Below are positions 1 through 6,339 of a stretch of 13,340 nt of DNA, in pieces. The notes below the pieces were generated by a model. It made no database searches. It had not been told where the DNA came from and saw nothing but the letters and a program-made list of their open reading frames with translations. Location: the NCBI GenBank assembly GCA_025965775.1, contig JAOPWG010000393.1, forward strand, positions 1 through 13,340, written 5' to 3'. This DNA comes from Modestobacter sp. Its GTDB lineage: Bacteria > Actinomycetota > Actinomycetes > Mycobacteriales > Geodermatophilaceae. The position numbers were made by a program, and so were the translations under genes. How positions within the stretch are numbered: position 1 is the stretch's first letter; each line of letters begins with the position of its first letter.

Positions 1-988
1 TGAACTTCCAGGCGTTGTCCTTCTTCGTGCTCGCCTGCTGGATGCTCCACGACCAGGCGTAGAGCCATCCCGAACTCGGGGTCTCGACCACCGGCGCGGC
101 GGCATACCCGATCTTGCCCTTCACCGGAGAGTCGGCCGCCTCGAGCGACCCGGCAGCGGACGTGGCGTCGTACCACATGGCGGCGTTGCCCTGCTGCAGG
201 TCGTTGAGGCACTCGGTGAAGCCCGACTGGGGCGCGCCCGTCTCACCGTGGGACCGCACGAGGTCGACGTAGAACTGGGTGGCCTTCCGGAACCCCTCGC
301 CGTCGACCTCCGCCTTCCAGTCCTTGGTGAACCAGGTCCCGCCGAAGGTGTTCACCACCGTGGTCAGCGGTGCGAAGACCTGGCCCCATCCCGGCTGCCC
401 GCGCAGGCAGATCCCCGCCATCCCCGGCCGGGCACCGTCGACCCGGGCCGCGATGTCGGCCACCTGCGGCCAGGTCGGCTTCGCGGGCATCTCGATCCCC
501 GCGGCCGCGAGCACGTCCTTGCGGTACATGAGGAAGGAGGACTCGCCGTAGAACGGTTCGCCGTAGAGCTTGCCGTCCGCCCCCGACAGGGAGGTGGTCA
601 TCGGGCCCAGGACGTCCGCCTGGTCGAAGGCCGGGTCGGCCGCCACGTAGCCGTCGAGCGGGGCGATCCACTTGCTCTTGGCGTAGATGGGGATCTCGAA
701 GTTGCTCAGCGTCGCGACGTCGTACTGCCCGGCCTGGCTGGAGAACTCCTGGCTGATCTTGTCCCGGACGTCGTTCTCGGGGAGCACCGTGAAGTTCACC
801 GAGATGCCGGTGTCCTTCGTGAAGTTCGCGGCGGTGAGTTGCTGGAGGTCGACCATCTGGGGGTTGTTGACCATCAGCACGTTGATCGTGTCGGGGCCGC
901 CGCGGCCTCCGCCGCCGCCCCATCCCGCGCACCCACTCAGGACCAGTGCGAGGGCCGTCGCCGTCACCAGTGCCCGGGTGGCCCGCAC
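1..988 (-). CDS. ABC transporter sugar/polyol-binding lipoprotein (3' end outside window)
   Basis: Solute-binding lipoprotein that would capture a sugar or sugar alcohol outside the membrane for an ABC importer. The GTG start at 988 gives a short basic N-terminus, a hydrophobic stretch and a lipobox LSGC with Cys20, followed by a Gly-rich linker; this is the expected signal peptidase II site and decides the start. About 329 residues are visible against roughly 430-450 for the family (extracellular solute-binding family 1). Family-typical stretches are visible: GQYDVATLSNFEIPIYAKS, YGEPFYGESSFLMYRKDVL, MAGICLRGQPGWGQ and LQQGNAAMWYDATSAAGS. The YGESSF and CLRG-PGWG stretches resemble sorbitol/mannitol-binding proteins, so a polyol is my preferred substrate, by recall only. 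Permease and ATPase genes would lie beyond position 1. Family confident; substrate uncertain. Confidence 0.92.
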   Translation of the reverse strand, partial: MRATRALVTATALALVLSGCAGWGGGGGRGGPDTINVLMVNNPQMVDLQQLTAANFTKDTGISVNFTVLPENDVRDKISQEFSSQAGQYDVATLSNFEIPIYAKSKWIAPLDGYVAADPAFDQADVLGPMTTSLSGADGKLYGEPFYGESSFLMYRKDVLAAAGIEMPAKPTWPQVADIAARVDGARPGMAGICLRGQPGWGQVFAPLTTVVNTFGGTWFTKDWKAEVDGEGFRKATQFYVDLVRSHGETGAPQSGFTECLNDLQQGNAAMWYDATSAAGSLEAADSPVKGKIGYAAAPVVETPSSGWLYAWSWSIQQASTKKDNAWKF

Positions 989-1186
989 GCGCCCACCCCG
1001 CGCCCGGGACCGGGCGGCCCCGGGCCGCCCTTCCGTCAGGCTCCACGACCGGCGAAGGCGCACGTCACCAGGCACAGGCTTCTCTCCACATCGAGAGCTG
1101 TGAGCCGAGCGCGCCCGCTTGAGCGCTGCGGCACTCACGTCCAACGAGCGTCCCGTAGGCCCGGCAGACCGTCAAGGCCACCGCAC

Positions 1187-1205
1187 GCACCTGTTGCGCA
1201 GGTGC
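1187..1205. repeat. Perfect 7-bp inverted repeat GCACCTG/CAGGTGC
   Basis: Arms GCACCTG (1187-1193) and CAGGTGC (1199-1205) flank a 5-nt loop. It lies about 200 bp upstream of both divergent genes. It could be an operator or an RNA hairpin. The spacing and lack of a U-tract do not favour a classical terminator. Confidence 0.45.
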
Positions 1206-1322
1206 ACGCCCGGACGAGCGGCCGTCTGCAGCGCCGCCATGTCGGCCGGCGAGGAGGGCCGTCGGTGACGCAGGGCCCTTGTGGCAGCCGGCGGGCGGGA
1301 GAAGCATCGGAGGGAGCGTCAG

Positions 1323-1343
1323 CCCACCTGTCCCGCCGGTGGG
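1323..1343. repeat. 6-bp inverted repeat CCCACC/GGTGGG
   Basis: Arms CCCACC (1323-1328) and GGTGGG (1338-1343) around a 9-nt loop, about 60 bp upstream of the small gene at 1404. An arm of this size is easily found by chance in such GC-rich DNA. Confidence 0.25.
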
Positions 1344-1390
1344 GGATCGGCGCGCGACCGCACGGACGCCGGGTGATCGGGGAACGGGAT

Positions 1391-1396
1391 GGAGGG
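1391..1396 (+). promoter_or_regulatory. Ribosome binding site GGAGGG, sets start at 1404
   Basis: GGAGGG sits 7 nt before the ATG at 1404. The alternative in-frame ATG at 1389 overlaps this site and has none of its own, so the shorter protein is preferred. A GTG at 1401 is also possible, with 4-nt spacing. Confidence 0.6.
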
Positions 1397-1403
1397 CGAC
1401 GTG

Positions 1404-1580
1404 ATGGACAGAGATCAGGAACCCTCGGGGGACTACGGGTACGACCTGGCGCACGAGGAGACCGGTCGCGGGCAGGCTCGGGGCGCGATGACCGGCCAGG
1501 AACAGGTCAGCACGTCGCTACCCGGCCGCACGGTCGACCTCGACCAGGACCTCAGCTACGACGAGGCCCATGGCTTCTGA
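1404..1580 (+). CDS. Small acidic protein with duplicated D-x2-Y-D-x-A-H motif
   Basis: A 58-aa, very acidic and hydrophilic protein with no signal peptide, membrane segment or cysteine. The motif DYGYDLAH (residues 10-17) recurs near the C-terminus as DLSYDEAH (49-56), both fitting D-x2-Y-D-x-A-H; the linker is Gly/Thr/Gln-rich and looks disordered. I recall small hypothetical actinobacterial proteins carrying GDYGYDLAHE-like motifs, but I know of no function. A good ribosome binding site (1391-1396), G/C-rich wobble positions and a hairpin 11 bp after the stop support a real gene. It is the first plus-strand gene before the carotenoid oxygenase, 138 bp away, probably a separate transcript. 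It might be a short binding or scaffold peptide; that is speculation. Confidence 0.75.
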   Translation: MDRDQEPSGDYGYDLAHEETGRGQARGAMTGQEQVSTSLPGRTVDLDQDLSYDEAHGF

Positions 1581-1591
1581 CCGCTCGACGT

Positions 1592-1607
1592 CCCCGCCAG
1601 GGCGGGG
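1592..1607 (+). terminator. GC hairpin after small gene, possible terminator
   Basis: CCCCGCC and GGCGGGG are perfect 7-nt complements around AG (in practice a 6-bp stem with a 4-nt loop), starting 11 bp after the stop at 1580. No T-tract follows, which is common for actinobacterial hairpin terminators. Confidence 0.5.
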
Positions 1608-1702
1608 CGGTCGGGGAGTTCCTCGCAGCGCCGCCGCTGACGTCGTCCGACTGCCGGGCCGGAGGGCCAGAAATCCCGACCGGACGGCGACAACATGTGC
1701 CC

Positions 1703-1709
1703 GGAGGGG
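1703..1709 (+). promoter_or_regulatory. Ribosome binding site GGAGGGG, sets start at 1719
   Basis: GGAGGGG lies 9 nt before the ATG at 1719. It falls inside the coding sequence if the upstream ATG at 1695 is used, so 1719 is the better start for the carotenoid oxygenase. Confidence 0.65.
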
Positions 1710-1718
1710 CAACCCGCC

Positions 1719-3101
1719 ATGCCCGACACGATGCTCGACCGCAGCCCGTTCCTCGAAGGCCCGTACGCCCCGGTCACCGAGGAGATCACGGCATTCGACC
1801 TACCGGTGACCGGCAGCCTGCCCGCCGAGTTGAACGGACGCTATCTGCGCAACGGACCCAATCCGCTGGGCCTGGACGACCCCGGCTCCCACTGGTTCCT
1901 CGGTCCGGGCATGGTGCACGGCGTACGGCTGCGCGACGGCAGGGCCGAGTGGTACCGCAACCGCTGGATCCGCTCCCGGCACGTGGCGGGGGCGCTGGGC
2001 GAGACGTGGCCGGGCGGGCCGGTCCATGCCGGCATGGACGCCGCCGCCAACACCCACGTCATCGCTCATGCCGGGCGCACCCTGGCGACCGTCGAGGCGG
2101 GCCCGCTGCCGTACGAACTGTCCGCTGAACTGGACACCCTGGGCCCGTGCGACTTCAACGGCACCCTGCCCGGTGGCTATGCCGCGCACACCAAGCTCGA
2201 CCGGCGGACCGGCGACCTGCACGCCGTCGCCTACTTCTGGGGCTGGGACCACGTCCAGCACGTCGTCATCGGCACCGACGGCACGGTCAGCGGCACCACC
2301 GACATCCCGGTCGCCGACGGGCCGATGATGCACGACTTCGCCCTCACCGAGCGGTACGTGGTCCTCTTCGACCTACCGATCACGTTCAGCATGGACGCGG
2401 CGGCTACCGGTTCGAAGCTGCCCTACGCCTGGAATCCGTTGCACGAGGCCCGGGTGGGGTTACTGCCCCGGGAGGGCGCCACCCGGCAGGTCCGTTGGCT
2501 GGAGATCGACCCGTGCTGGGTCTTCCACACGCTCAATGCGTACGACGACGGCGACCGCGTCGTCGTCGACATGTGCCGGTACGAGGGCGCGTACGACCTG
2601 TCGCAGCTGGCCGGGCAGGGGCCGCTGACGCTGGACCGCTGGACCATCGACCCCTCCGCCGGCAGGATCACCCAGCGGCGCCTCGATGACCGCCAACAGG
2701 AGTTCCCGCGCGTCGACGACCGCGTCGTCTCCCAGCCGCACCGCTACGGCTACAGCGCCGCGGTCGGGGAGATCAGCCGGGACACCGTGCTGCCCAGCGG
2801 GGACTTCACGGACGGAGCCTTCGCCCACGCGCTTCTCAAGCACGACCTGACCGCCGGAACCGTGGAAGGCCACGAGTTCGGGCGGGATTCCACCGTCGGC
2901 GAGGCCGTCTTCGCCCCGTCCTCGCCTGAGGCGGCCGAGGACGACGGTTACGTCATGGCTTTCGTGCACGACCCGGACCGCGGGGCTGCTGATCTGGTGG
3001 TCATCGCGGCGCAGGACTTCACCGCCGAACCCGTCGCTCGTGTCCACCTACCGGCGCGGATCCCGCTCGGCTTCCACGGCAGCTGGATCGCCGAGCCGTG
3101 A
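1719..3101 (+). CDS. Carotenoid/stilbene cleavage oxygenase (RPE65/CCD family)
   Basis: A 460-aa non-heme Fe(II) oxygenase that would cleave a conjugated C=C bond in a carotenoid, apocarotenoid or stilbene using O2; length is normal for the family (PF03055). The N-terminal hallmark GRYLRNGPNPLG and all four iron-ligand histidines are present: H157 in AHTKLD, H205 in MHDFAL, H270 in FHTLNAYDDGDRVVVDMCRYEG and H453 in GFHGSW near the C-terminus. DRRTGDLHAVAYFWG and PRVDDRV-QPHRYGYS are also typical blade sequences. No signal peptide, so cytoplasmic or membrane-associated. Start at 1719 is chosen from its GGAGGGG site; ATG 1695 would add eight residues. No carotenoid biosynthesis genes are in view, so substrate and cleavage position cannot be told. 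The SARP-type regulator gene follows 193 bp later. Family assignment is very secure. Confidence 0.96.
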   Translation: MPDTMLDRSPFLEGPYAPVTEEITAFDLPVTGSLPAELNGRYLRNGPNPLGLDDPGSHWFLGPGMVHGVRLRDGRAEWYRNRWIRSRHVAGALGETWPGGPVHAGMDAAANTHVIAHAGRTLATVEAGPLPYELSAELDTLGPCDFNGTLPGGYAAHTKLDRRTGDLHAVAYFWGWDHVQHVVIGTDGTVSGTTDIPVADGPMMHDFALTERYVVLFDLPITFSMDAAATGSKLPYAWNPLHEARVGLLPREGATRQVRWLEIDPCWVFHTLNAYDDGDRVVVDMCRYEGAYDLSQLAGQGPLTLDRWTIDPSAGRITQRRLDDRQQEFPRVDDRVVSQPHRYGYSAAVGEISRDTVLPSGDFTDGAFAHALLKHDLTAGTVEGHEFGRDSTVGEAVFAPSSPEAAEDDGYVMAFVHDPDRGAADLVVIAAQDFTAEPVARVHLPARIPLGFHGSWIAEP

Positions 3102-3124
3102 CGGCGCGCGCCCGGATCCGTCAC
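3098..3124 (+). terminator. Hairpin overlapping the oxygenase stop codon
   Basis: GTGACGG (3098-3104, containing the TGA stop) and CCGTCAC (3118-3124) are perfect 7-nt complements around a 13-nt loop. It could end the oxygenase transcript. No T-tract follows. Confidence 0.45.
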
Positions 3125-3132
3125 CTCCGGTC

Positions 3133-3187
3133 GTGGCACAGGTACCTTCCGTGCGGAGCGCCGAGCCCTCCTCCACCCTGGTGCCAC
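3133..3187. repeat. Distant inverted repeat GTGGCAC/GTGCCAC
   Basis: GTGGCAC at 3133-3139 and its exact reverse complement GTGCCAC at 3181-3187 flank 41 bp between the oxygenase and the regulator gene. A consensus-like TTGACA follows at 3194-3199. This may be a paired operator site upstream of the regulator, but a chance match is possible. Confidence 0.3.
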
Positions 3188-3193
3188 AGCTGA

Positions 3194-3199
3194 TTGACA
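3194..3199 (+). promoter_or_regulatory. TTGACA, possible -35 of the SARP gene
   Basis: A perfect TTGACA hexamer lies about 95 bp before the GTG start at 3295. I could not find a good -10 at 16-19 bp; the sequence there is G/C-rich. That is compatible with a promoter needing an activator, or with a chance match. Confidence 0.3.
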
Positions 3200-3294
3200 G
3201 CGGGAACCCAGTCTCGGGAGCATGACGCCTCGGCGACACCCTCACGGCCGACCCGGCTCGACCGCCCGGTGCGCCGACCAGGAGGTGGACGCTC

Positions 3295-4035
3295 GTGGAC
3301 CTGGCCCAGCCACCGCGCGTTGCACTGTTCGATGGCTTCGCCCTGGACGTCCGGCATACCGCTACGGTGCTGGCTTCCGAAGACCTGCCGCGCGGGGCCC
3401 AGCGGCTCATCGCCCACCTGGGACTGTGCGGCCGCCCTGCGCGCGGCGCGATCGCCGGACAGTTGTGGCCCGACGTGCCGGAGGACCACGCCCAGGGCAG
3501 CCTGCGATCGGCGCTGTGGCGGGTGCAGAAGGCGGTGCCCGGACTGGTCGACGTCTCCGGCGGCGCGTTGGCACTCGCGCCCGGCGTCCGGGTGGACGTC
3601 CGCGAGTTCACCGACTGGGCGCACCGCGCGATGGACCCGTTGGCGGCCCTCGACGACCGGAGGACGCCGGACGTCTCGCTGCGCGGTGAGCTCCTGCCCG
3701 GCTGGTACGACGACTGGGTGCTGCTGGAGCGGGAGCGTCTCCGGCAGCTCCGGATGCACGCCCTCGAGGCACTGGCCGACAAGCTGGCCGCCGCCGGGCG
3801 TTTCGGCGAGGCCGTTCAGGCGGCGTACGCAGCGGTGCGGACCGAGCCGCTGCGGGAGAGTGCCCATCGGGCGGTCGTCCGGGCGCATCTTGCCGAGGGC
3901 AATGTGGCGGAGGCCCTGCGGGCGTACACGGCGTTCCACGACCTGCTCAGCCAGGAGCTGGGTGTGGGGCCCACCGTCCAGATGACCGAGTTGATCCTGC
4001 AGGCGCACGTGCGCCTGCAGCAGGCCGCACGCTGA
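3295..4035 (+). CDS. SARP/AfsR-family transcriptional regulator (winged helix + BTAD)
   Basis: A 246-aa DNA-binding regulator. Residues about 25-105 form an OmpR-type winged helix: RLIAHLGLCGRPARGAIAGQLWPDVPE, then GSLRSALWRVQKAVPGLVDVSGGALALAPGVRVDVREF. Residues about 130-240 form a bacterial transcriptional activator domain with TPR-like helices (LRGELLPGWYDDWVLLERERLRQLRMHALEAL; AVRTEPLRESAHRAVVRAHLAEGNVAEALRAYTAFHDLLSQELGVGPT). No ATPase or sensor domain follows, so it is a small SARP. The GTG start is fixed by GGAGGTGG at 3281-3288. SARPs usually switch on secondary-metabolite or nearby operons. The carotenoid oxygenase upstream and the MFS gene downstream, on the same strand, are natural candidate targets, but that is inference. 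Confidence 0.9.
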   Translation: MDLAQPPRVALFDGFALDVRHTATVLASEDLPRGAQRLIAHLGLCGRPARGAIAGQLWPDVPEDHAQGSLRSALWRVQKAVPGLVDVSGGALALAPGVRVDVREFTDWAHRAMDPLAALDDRRTPDVSLRGELLPGWYDDWVLLERERLRQLRMHALEALADKLAAAGRFGEAVQAAYAAVRTEPLRESAHRAVVRAHLAEGNVAEALRAYTAFHDLLSQELGVGPTVQMTELILQAHVRLQQAAR

Positions 4036-4064
4036 CGGTCAGCCGCTGCGGGCGGGGCACTTGA

Positions 4065-4334
4065 CGCTGCAGTGACGGGCGACGGACGAGGCTGCCCTCC
4101 TGGCCGAGGTGGACGGTCGACCTGAACGCGGACCGGCAGGGCGTCCTTCTGGCACGGGTCTGGCTGGAGGGCGGCACGGATCAGCTCGGTGCCCGTCTGA
4201 CAACCCCGGACGTGGATGGCGTGGCCGGAGCGGGCGAGGACTTCAGCGTCGCGGTGACGTCGTCCCCCGACGGCGTGTCGCAGGCCATGGACTCCTGGCT
4301 GGGGGAGTACCTCCGCGCCGCGAGGCGGGACTGA
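4065..4334 (+). CDS. Coding-like frame without a normal start (small unknown protein or gene remnant)
   Basis: From about 4101 to the TGA at 4332-4334 one frame reads like protein: WPRWTVDLNADRQG, VLLARVWLEGGTDQLGARLTTPDVDG, then VAVTSSPDG-SQAMDSWLGEYLRAARRD, with almost all codons ending in G or C. The frame opens after a stop at 4062 and has no ATG, GTG or TTG before the conserved-looking part; only CTG codons (4092, 4122). TGG stands at 4101, where an initiator before PRWTVDL would be expected, about 10 nt after the purine-rich GGACGAGG (4083-4090 region). It may start at CTG, be a gene with a lost start, or be a remnant. I do not recognise the family. Being downstream of the SARP gene by about 60 bp, it may share its transcript. 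Confidence 0.45.
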   Translation, partial: RCSDGRRTRLPSWPRWTVDLNADRQGVLLARVWLEGGTDQLGARLTTPDVDGVAGAGEDFSVAVTSSPDGVSQAMDSWLGEYLRAARRD

Positions 4335-4396
4335 GCGGGCAGGCGCCCGGGCGGCCGGGGGAGCGCGCCGACAACCGCCCCCCGGCGTCACCAGAT

Positions 4397-4440
4397 CGGG
4401 TCCACCCCCGGTCGGCGGGCGACTGCCACGGGTGGATCCG
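4397..4440 (+). terminator. Long hairpin, likely terminator of the SARP unit
   Basis: CGGGTCCACCC (4397-4407) pairs with GGGTGGATCCG (4430-4440) over 11 bp with one G-U pair and a 22-nt loop; the loop can form a further short GTCG/CGAC stem. It lies 62 bp after the stop at 4334. No T-tract follows. Confidence 0.5.
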
Positions 4441-4443
4441 GGA

Positions 4444-4453
4444 GACCGCGGTC
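4444..4453. repeat. 10-bp palindrome GACCGCGGTC
   Basis: A perfect palindrome, immediately after the hairpin and 3 bp before the first copy of the direct repeat. It could be part of an operator region for the MFS gene. Confidence 0.3.
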
Positions 4454-4456
4454 CGT

Positions 4457-4554
4457 CTTCACGTCAGGCGACGTGTCCAGGGACCTTCGACCCGTGTGCG
4501 GGGTCACGGAAATCACAGCGGGGGGTCGTCGGTTGAACCTTCACGTAGGCGACG
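4457..4554. repeat. Direct repeat CTTCACGT(C)AGGCGACG, two copies
   Basis: CTTCACGTCAGGCGACG at 4457-4473 recurs at 4539-4554 with one base deleted (CTTCACGTAGGCGACG). Start-to-start distance is 82 bp. Both copies lie upstream of the MFS start at 4687, so they could be paired binding sites for a regulator such as the nearby SARP, a class that binds direct repeats. That role is inference. Confidence 0.5.
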
Positions 4555-4686
4555 ACCGCCGGCACCGTCGAGACGGGCCCGTGGCGTACGTCGTAGCCCC
4601 CTGTCGAGCCGTCATGAGACGGCGAGCGCGTCCGCCCCCGGTGTGGGGCCCGAGTCGCGCGCCCCGCCCCGAGAGGAACACCGGCG

Positions 4687-6075
4687 TTGACCTTGGCTGT
4701 CCTCAGCCGTCCCCGCACGTCCGCTCTGCGTCGCCTGTCCTCGGCGTCTGCCCCTATCCCTGCGGTCCCGCTGCCGTTGCAACGACTGCGCGTGGCCGTC
4801 GCCGTCCTGTTCGCCATGGACGGCTTCGTCTTCGGCACCTGGGCCGCTCGCATCCCCGACGTGACCGCCCAGGTGGGCGCCTCGCACAGCTCTCTGGGGA
4901 TCGCCGTGCTCTGTCTTTCCCTGGGTGCCCTCGTCTGCATGCAACTGACCGGCGCGCTGAGCGCTCGGCTGGGTACCGGACGGGTCGCTGTGGTCGCCGC
5001 AGCGCTGGTCAGCATCGCCATGGCGCTGCCCGGCATGGCCGGGTCCGTACCGCAGCTGTGCGTTGCGCTGCTGTTCTTCGGTGCCGCGACCGGCGCGGTG
5101 AACGTGGCGGCCAACAGCCTCGGAGTGCAGGTGGAGGCCCGGAGGGGCCGACCGCTACTGCCCTCGTTGCACGCCGGGTTCAGCTTCGGAGGCCTGGCCG
5201 GCGCCCTGATCGGCGGACTGCTGTCGACCGTCGTCGGCGTCGCACCGCACCTCCTGGGCGTCACTGTCATCGGGCTCGTGCTCATCGCCTGGATCGGGCC
5301 GACCCTGGCGCGGGCCGACGAGGCTGCACCCCGGATTCGTGCCGTCCGTCCGACGGAGGGGCAGCCGCGTCGCCGCGGCGGTGGCCCCACGGCCGTCCTC
5401 GTCGTGCTCGGCGCGATCGCCGGCTGCACGGCGTACGGGGAGGGTGCGCTCACCGACTGGGGCGCGCTCTACCTCCGGGAGGACCTCGGTGCGACGCCGG
5501 TCCTGGCCGCCGCCGGTTACGCCGGGTTCTCCCTGGCCATGGCCTGTGGTCGCCTCGTCGGCAGCAGGCTCGTCGTCGAGCTGGGTGAGGAGAAGATCCT
5601 CGTCGGCGGGGCGCTGCTGGCCGCGGCCGGCATGCTCATCGCTTCCTGGTCGGGGGCGGTGACCGTCGCGCTGGCCGGCTTCGTCCTCGTCGGGCTCGGT
5701 CTGGCCAACGTCTTCCCCCTGGCCATCGCCCGGGCCGGTGCCCTCGGCGGGGCCGGCGGCGTGGCGCTCGCCTCGACCGTGGGCTACAGCGGCCTGCTCG
5801 GCGGCCCTCCGCTCCTCGGGTTCCTCGCGGAGTCCACCGGGTTGCCGATCGCTCTGAGCACGGTGTCGGTGCTCGCGGTGATCGCTGCGGTTCTGGTCCG
5901 GTCCCTCGGAGGCGAACCGGTCGCCGTGCGTCGGCCGGCAGTCCCCGGACTGCGCCGTCCGGCGATGCCCGCCGTGGTCACCTGGGCAAGCGCCCGCCTG
6001 CAGCCGGTCGGTCGCAGCGCCAGCACCGGCGCTCGGCGGGCCGTGGCGGACCTGCGCATCCTGGCCGTCTCCTGA
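4687..6075 (+). CDS. MFS transporter, YbjJ-like
   Basis: A 462-aa, very hydrophobic protein with about 12 membrane segments, a basic cytoplasmic loop around 208-235 and the major facilitator fold. AARIPDVTAQVGAS (53-66) after the first segment and GEGALTDWGALYLREDLG (251-268) match my recollection of the YbjJ-type MFS group, whose substrates are poorly known; drug or metabolite export is the usual guess. The TTG start at 4687 follows GAGAGGA (4671-4677) with 9-nt spacing. This leaves a 33-residue basic N-terminal tail before the first segment, longer than the family norm, and a basic C-terminal tail of about 50 residues (410-462). Transcribed alone, with repeats upstream and a strong hairpin downstream. 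Confidence 0.88.
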   Translation: MTLAVLSRPRTSALRRLSSASAPIPAVPLPLQRLRVAVAVLFAMDGFVFGTWAARIPDVTAQVGASHSSLGIAVLCLSLGALVCMQLTGALSARLGTGRVAVVAAALVSIAMALPGMAGSVPQLCVALLFFGAATGAVNVAANSLGVQVEARRGRPLLPSLHAGFSFGGLAGALIGGLLSTVVGVAPHLLGVTVIGLVLIAWIGPTLARADEAAPRIRAVRPTEGQPRRRGGGPTAVLVVLGAIAGCTAYGEGALTDWGALYLREDLGATPVLAAAGYAGFSLAMACGRLVGSRLVVELGEEKILVGGALLAAAGMLIASWSGAVTVALAGFVLVGLGLANVFPLAIARAGALGGAGGVALASTVGYSGLLGGPPLLGFLAESTGLPIALSTVSVLAVIAAVLVRSLGGEPVAVRRPAVPGLRRPAMPAVVTWASARLQPVGRSASTGARRAVADLRILAVS

Positions 6076-6089
6076 GGGAGCACACGCTC

Positions 6090-6119
6090 CTCGCCCGGCG
6101 GCGGTCGCCGTCGGGCGAG
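6090..6119 (+). terminator. Strong hairpin terminator after MFS gene
   Basis: CTCGCCCGGCGGC (6090-6102) pairs with GCCGTCGGGCGAG (6107-6119): a 13-bp stem with one G-U pair and a GGTC loop, 14 bp after the stop. It is the best terminator in the window even though no T-tract follows. Confidence 0.75.
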
Positions 6120-6339
6120 GCTCGCGAGCGAGATCTGTCCGGTCACGCTCCGGCCCCACGACTCACCTCACCCCCATGGGCCGGGCCGGGGACGACGAAG
6201 CGGCACGAGCCACGGTTGAGAACGGGGCGTCCGAGGGGCGACGCACCACACCCCACACGGCTCAAGGCCGGCGGGGGGCTGAGCGTCGTATCCTCGGCCG
6301 CCCTGCGTGCGGTTGGAGTCTGGCCCGCGGCGGTGCCGT

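Larger units (their letters stand above)
989..1403. other. 415-bp intergenic region, no convincing gene
   Basis: This gap separates the minus-strand binding-protein gene from the plus-strand small gene, so it must hold two divergent promoters. No reading frame here has protein-like composition. I see no strong -35/-10 pair in either direction. Two hairpins stand out (1187-1205 and 1323-1343). A weak inverted repeat AGCGC/GCGCT near 1105-1123 lies where a LacI-type operator for a sugar transporter might be, but it is too degenerate to call. Confidence 0.6.
4335..4686. other. 352-bp spacer before the MFS gene
   Basis: No frame here reads like protein. It contains a strong hairpin (4397-4440), a 10-bp palindrome (4444-4453) and a near-identical direct repeat (4457-4473 and 4539-4554), so it probably holds the end of the upstream transcript and the promoter/operator of the transporter gene. 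A TTGAAC at 4533-4538 could be a -35, but no good -10 follows at standard spacing. Confidence 0.55.

Noticed and set aside
243..1046. A 267-codon minus-strand frame overlapping the binding-protein gene
   Set aside because: It is the same strand but the wrong frame. The correct frame has a lipobox and family motifs; this one is Arg/Gly-rich.
248..2128. A 626-codon plus-strand open frame
   Set aside because: It runs antisense to the binding-protein gene and then out of frame through the small gene and the oxygenase. Its translation is low-complexity Arg/Pro/Gly/His, typical of shadow frames in GC-rich DNA.
5155..6159. A 334-codon minus-strand frame opposite the MFS gene
   Set aside because: Its translation is hydrophilic and repetitive (Gly/Asp/Arg/Glu), the mirror of hydrophobic codons. 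It also crosses the terminator.
6120..6339. Possible small gene between the MFS terminator and the F420 oxidoreductase
   Set aside because: The open frames here are Arg/Pro-rich and extend into the antisense of the oxidoreductase. No motif or ribosome binding site supports them.
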